Origin: an uncultured Opitutia bacterium
Lineage (GTDB): Bacteria; Verrucomicrobiota; Verrucomicrobiia; Opitutales; Opitutaceae
Direction: 5' to 3'
Length of the DNA: 6,628 nucleotides
Assembly: GCA_937952235.1 (NCBI GenBank)
Contig: CALFZM010000355.1
Span: forward strand, 1 to 6,628
Made by a program: the position numbers and the translations under genes. Below, one piece after another: positions 6,485 through 6,628 of the stretch. Position 1 is the first letter of the stretch. Every line of letters begins with the position of its first letter. Under the pieces are notes generated by a model. It made no database searches. It was not told where the DNA came from and saw nothing but the letters and a program-made list of their open reading frames with translations.

Positions 6485-6628
6485 GCCGGGGGCGGAGAGG
6501 AGACAGGATGAACAGGATCTACAGGATGAAGGTCTGAGGCGGGCGGAGATCCGATTGGTGTGTCGGAAGCCGAAGGCCCGAGCCTTCCATCCTGTGGATC
6601 CTGTACATCCTGTCCAAAGCCTGAGCCG
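6485..6628. repeat. 144-bp CAGGAT-type intergenic repeat, copy 2
   Basis: The second unit starts 197 bp after the first and ends exactly at the window edge, so its true right boundary, and any third copy, cannot be seen. The left boundary is sharp: similarity to copy 1 stops at 6485/6288, with unrelated bases before it. The four substitutions against copy 1 are T to C (6519), A to G (6531), G to A (6568) and C to A (6573). Near identity points to recent duplication or to homogenisation between copies. Confidence 0.9.
6502..6614. repeat. Long imperfect inverted repeat inside copy 2
   Basis: This is the same hairpin as in copy 1, with arms 6502-6532 and 6584-6614. The change at 6519 turns a G-T wobble into a G-C pair, while the change at 6531 turns an A-T pair into a G-T wobble, so pairing is preserved overall. 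That fits, but does not prove, selection for the folded form. Confidence 0.72.

Larger units (their letters stand above)
6277..6628. other. Gene-poor repeat region downstream of the symporter
   Basis: No gene of normal size is visible from the symporter stop to the right edge. The region consists of an 11-nt lead, repeat copy 1 (6288-6431), a 53-nt unique spacer (6432-6484) and repeat copy 2 (6485-6628), which reaches the window end. No hairpin followed by a T-run is present, so a classical intrinsic terminator for the symporter is not seen; the long hairpins inside the repeats could stop or protect the transcript instead. Confidence 0.75.

Noticed and set aside
6288..6628. CRISPR array
   Set aside because: The repeats are 144 bp, only two are seen, and the 9-nt ACAGGAT words have no spacer-like unique sequence between them. 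No cas gene is nearby.

Overview
The window is a GC-rich bacterial chromosomal fragment. It holds three long genes and a repeat-bearing intergenic tail. The two minus-strand genes belong to paired secreted families: a planctomycete-type cytochrome with DUF1549 and DUF1553 regions, and a DUF1501 protein. These pairs are most abundant in Planctomycetota and Verrucomicrobiota. That pairing, the high GC content and the CAGGAT-type intergenic repeats make me lean to Verrucomicrobiota (Opitutales-like) or Planctomycetota. No rRNA or other marker gene is present to settle it.

Layout. Positions 1-1266 (minus) carry a DUF1501 protein with a twin-arginine signal; its last few codons run off the left edge. 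A 170-bp gap separates it from the upstream gene at 1437-4400 (minus), a 987-residue secreted protein with a PA14-like N-terminus, a PSCyt1 CxxCH domain, a DUF1549 region with a second CxxCH, and DUF1553. The 211-bp region 4401-4611 lies between divergent genes and contains two inverted repeats sharing the arm core CGCAC/GTGCG. On the plus strand, 4612-6276 encodes a sodium:solute symporter (SSS family) of 554 residues. The stretch 6277-6628 has no convincing gene. It carries two 144-bp copies of a repeat at a 197-bp period, each with three ACAGGAT words at one end and three inverted ones at the other.

How the parts may work together (inference). The minus-strand pair is probably co-transcribed, cytochrome protein first and DUF1501 second, and both products are exported. 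The symporter would import a small solute across the inner membrane and may share control with the pair through the divergent region. In these phyla such pairs often lie near polysaccharide or sulfatase loci, but no such enzyme is in this window and the substrate cannot be read from it.

I see no clearly new system. The points most worth checking are the tandem hairpin repeats and the tiny reading frames inside them, the PSCyt1 domain apparently nested inside the DUF1549 region, and the paired dyads between the divergent genes.
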